A DNA stretch of 36,282 bases. It comes from Bacteroidales bacterium. GTDB taxonomy: Bacteria > Bacteroidota > Bacteroidia > Bacteroidales > ML635J-15. The notes below the pieces were generated by a model. That model ran no database searches. It saw only the letters and a program-made list of their open reading frames with translations, and was not told the origin of the DNA. The stretch is from the NCBI GenBank assembly GCA_017994175.1, contig JAGOLH010000030.1:1-36282 (forward strand). The letters are read 5' to 3'. Positions 35,601-36,282 of the stretch are shown here, one piece after another. Every line of letters begins with the position of its first letter. Within the stretch, counting starts at the first letter, position 1. A program made the position numbers and the translations under genes.

Positions 35601-35817
35601 GGCCATAAGCACCGGTGAAGGGTCAGAAATTTGGAGCCCGATGGGTATTTCGGTTATGGGTGGTTTGATCTTCTCTACCATCATCACCATGATTATTGTT
35701 CCGGTTCTTTATGCCTTATTTACACGTAAAGGCGAAAAACTGAGAAAACGAAACATTCACCGACTGAAGTATAGTTTTATGGAAGATACCAACGATGTTA
35801 AAGAAATAAAAGAATAA
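32665..35817 (+). CDS. RND-family efflux pump, inner-membrane permease (AcrB/MdtBC type)
   Basis: A 1050-residue proton-driven transporter of the usual length for the hydrophobe/amphiphile RND class. It has TM1 near residues 11-30 (ITTIMIFLAVIIFGLYSL), a large first periplasmic loop, and TM2-6 at ~340-480. The second TM1-like segment at ~530-550 is followed by the second periplasmic loop, with TM8-12 at ~870-1030. Proton-relay residues are intact: Asp399-Asp400 in GMVVDDAIVVLEN (AcrB D407/D408) and Lys931 in GIVVKNAIVLVDY (AcrB K940). The substrate cannot be read from the sequence; drugs, bile-like detergents or lipids are possible. The stop is separated by 4 nt from the PII-like gene, so all pump genes form one operon. 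Confidence 0.95.
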   Translation: MSIYSSAVKKPITTIMIFLAVIIFGLYSLTRLPIDLYPEVELPAISVVTIYAGANASDIETNVSKPIEDACNSVENLKEINSTSRDNMSIVTLEFEWETNLDEAANNIRNSLEFVKKNLPDGAETPIIYKFNSSMMPILLYSVVAKESYPGIEKLLDEKLVNRLNRIDGVGSVFIAGAPGRAVYVEVDPRKIEAYNMSVEMIGGILQAENFNLPAGNVEMGQMDYQLKVEGEFANSDQVKEVVLGSFNGQTIYLKDVATVRDTVKDMSLDERINGVQGIRMFIMKQSGGNTIAVARDVKKELEEIKKTLPPDVKIEPIFDSSEFITHSVNNLSETLLYALLFVVLVVLFFLGRWRATFIIVLTIPISLIVAFIYLSVTGSSINIISLASLSIAIGMVVDDAIVVLENITKHIERGATPREAALYATNEVWLAVIVTTLVVLAVFLPLTFVSGMTGVLFRQLGWIVSIVVTTSTLAAITLTPMLSSLMLRLRPPKKDKKFSYNNTIRRFLDVVDRGYEKLIRWSLRHKIIVLGSALVIFLSSFALMPYIGTEFIPQSDQSMVTAKIELQTGTRVEESAKVVKQVEEIIKTRYGSEVELVSTSAGSNDANGVAAIRSSSGSHIINVQLRLVDINKRNRTCWEIGDDLRAQLALIPEIVNYSLAFSSGMGGFGSQGIEVEIFSYDFDVTNKLASELSENIKKLEGARDVTISREKSKPELTVVLDREKLAQYGLNTASVSMAVRNRVLGYTATKFREQGDEYDVIVRLKEDYRGSISDIENITLMNAQGVKVRLSEVGKVVEQWSPPTIARRQKERIVSVTVQPYKVSMGELAAQIQKIVDNTDKPGDVMITVGGSYEEQQDSFADLGLLLVISLLLVFIVMASQFESFKMPLIIMFSIPFSFSGVIFALFITGTTLSVIAALGAVLLIGIVVKNAIVLVDYINLMRDREYDLYDAIALSGKSRLRPVLMTALTTILGLLPMAISTGEGSEIWSPMGISVMGGLIFSTIITMIIVPVLYALFTRKGEKLRKRNIHRLKYSFMEDTNDVKEIKE

Positions 35818-35821
35818 TACT

Positions 35822-36115
35822 ATGAAAGCAATATTCATTGTCTATAATATGGCCCTTACCGACAAGGTGGAATACATGATTGACGTGCTGGGAATCAGAG
35901 GCTATTCTCAATGGTCGAACATGCAGGGCAGGGGAAGCGAAACCGGAGATCCTCACTATGGCAACCACACTTGGCCCGAAATTAATTCTGCTATACTAAC
36001 CATTGTCGAAGATAATCAGGTAGAAAAAATACTCCAGAAAGTAAAAAACCTCGACAATATAAATAAGGACGTTGGTATCCGTGCTTTTGTTTGGGATATA
36101 ATCGGAGGATATTAA
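35822..36115 (+). CDS. PII-like small protein associated with the RND operon (PG0164-type)
   Basis: A 97-residue protein with the beta-alpha-beta pattern of a ferredoxin-like, PII-like fold. KAIFIVYNMALTDKVEYMIDVLGI forms beta1-alpha1, and GYSQWSNMQGRGSETGDPHYG forms a loop in the T-loop position. NSAILTIVEDNQVEKILQKVKNLD forms beta3-alpha2, and a final strand ends at GIRAFVWDIIGGY. Similar proteins encoded behind RND pumps in Bacteroidota are annotated as PG0164 family or PII-like; a metal- or nucleotide-sensing role is assumed by analogy, not proven. No signal peptide: cytoplasmic, so it could gate or report on the pump from the inside. It starts 4 nt after the pump gene and is followed at once by the operon terminator. 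The identification is by pattern and context. Confidence 0.75.
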   Translation: MKAIFIVYNMALTDKVEYMIDVLGIRGYSQWSNMQGRGSETGDPHYGNHTWPEINSAILTIVEDNQVEKILQKVKNLDNINKDVGIRAFVWDIIGGY

Positions 36116-36126
36116 GGGTAACATAT

Positions 36127-36157
36127 AAAAAAATCCGTCCTAATGAACGGATTTTTT
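36127..36157. terminator. Bidirectional intrinsic terminator of the efflux operon
   Basis: AATCCGT at 36132-36138 pairs with ACGGATT at 36147-36153 around an 8-nt loop. An A-run lies on the left and a T-run on the right, so it can act in both directions. It starts 11 nt after the PII-like stop and lies just beyond the 3' end of the minus-strand tRNA-Gln gene. Confidence 0.85.
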
Positions 36158-36158
36158 G

Positions 36159-36230
36159 TTGACCTGTTAGGACTCGAACCTAAAAAACAAGATCCAGAAT
36201 CTTGTGTGTTGCCAATTACACCACAGGTCA
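36159..36230 (-). tRNA. tRNA-Gln (anticodon CTG)
   Basis: A 72-nt cloverleaf read on the minus strand. Acceptor stem TGACCTG pairs with CAGGTCA, with the U1-A72 pair typical of tRNA-Gln. The D-stem is GTGT/ACAC. Anticodon stem CAAGA/TCTTG encloses loop TTCTGGA, anticodon CTG at 36195-36197, reading CAG codons. T-arm is TTAGG-TTCGAGT-CCTAA. All stems pair fully. The 3' CCA is not encoded. Confidence 0.95.
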
Positions 36231-36237
36231 ATATGTG

Positions 36238-36282
36238 TTGTCCGACTAGGATTCGAACCTGGACAGGCAGAACCAAAATCTG
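36238..36282 (-). tRNA. tRNA-Gln (anticodon TTG), 3' part, cut by right edge
   Basis: The 3' 45 nt of a second minus-strand tRNA gene. Visible are the anticodon loop TTTTGGT between CAGA and TCTG (anticodon TTG at 36274-36276), a 4-nt variable loop, the T-arm CCAGG-TTCGAAT-CCTAG and the acceptor 3' strand TCGGACA plus discriminator A. The T-stem has one C-A mismatch at its second pair. It reads CAA codons. The 5' half lies outside the window. It is separated from the CTG tRNA gene by 7 nt, so the two are cotranscribed. Confidence 0.88.

Overview
The window is chromosomal DNA from a member of the Bacteroidota, most likely an uncultured or environmental Bacteroidia-like lineage. Four things point there: type IX secretion (T9SS) C-terminal sorting domains, Bacteroidota-type promoters (TTG or TTTG, about 19-21 nt, then TAnnTTTG) with little Shine-Dalgarno signal, lipoproteins with an acidic stretch just after the lipid cysteine, and families such as DUF5916 and a PII-like protein at the end of an RND operon. 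I see no insertion sequence, phage gene or CRISPR array.

Layout. Positions 1-2970 (minus) hold a truncated BNR/sialidase-like secreted protein and a CUB plus P-domain T9SS cargo. Positions 3166-8145 (plus) encode a 1659-residue surface protein with five lamin-tail domains alternating with Ig-like modules. Positions 8540-12011 hold a tiny very acidic lipoprotein followed by an exported TPR-CHAT (caspase-clan) protein. A stand-alone proline dehydrogenase (12116-13282) and a repeat-bearing T9SS cargo (13614-14783) follow. On the minus strand, 14918-16210 encodes a divergent phosphoglycerate kinase homologue. Facing away from it is a radical SAM/SPASM enzyme (16297-17319), then a WD40-repeat protein with a C-terminal caspase (C14) domain (17423-21175), and a lipoprotein (21302-22369).

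Positions 22612-25213 form a two-gene unit: an NtrC-type response regulator without a DNA-binding domain, then an aspartase-like lyase. A DUF5916 outer-membrane protein (minus, 25406-27826) is divergent from an S37-type secreted peptidase (plus, 28016-29320).

Positions 29446-36115 form an efflux operon: TetR regulator, TolC-like outer-membrane factor, membrane-fusion lipoprotein, RND pump and a small PII-like protein. It ends in a clear hairpin terminator. The window closes with two minus-strand tRNA-Gln genes, anticodons CTG (complete) and TTG (cut by the window edge).

The most interesting material is the pair of unrelated exported caspase-clan proteins within 13 kb. One follows an acidic mini-lipoprotein. 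The other follows a radical SAM/SPASM enzyme and has a perfect 18-bp palindrome over its predicted -33 region. The atypical PGK and the HTH-less sigma-54 activator also deserve a second look. All functional assignments rest on reading motifs by eye; no database search was possible.
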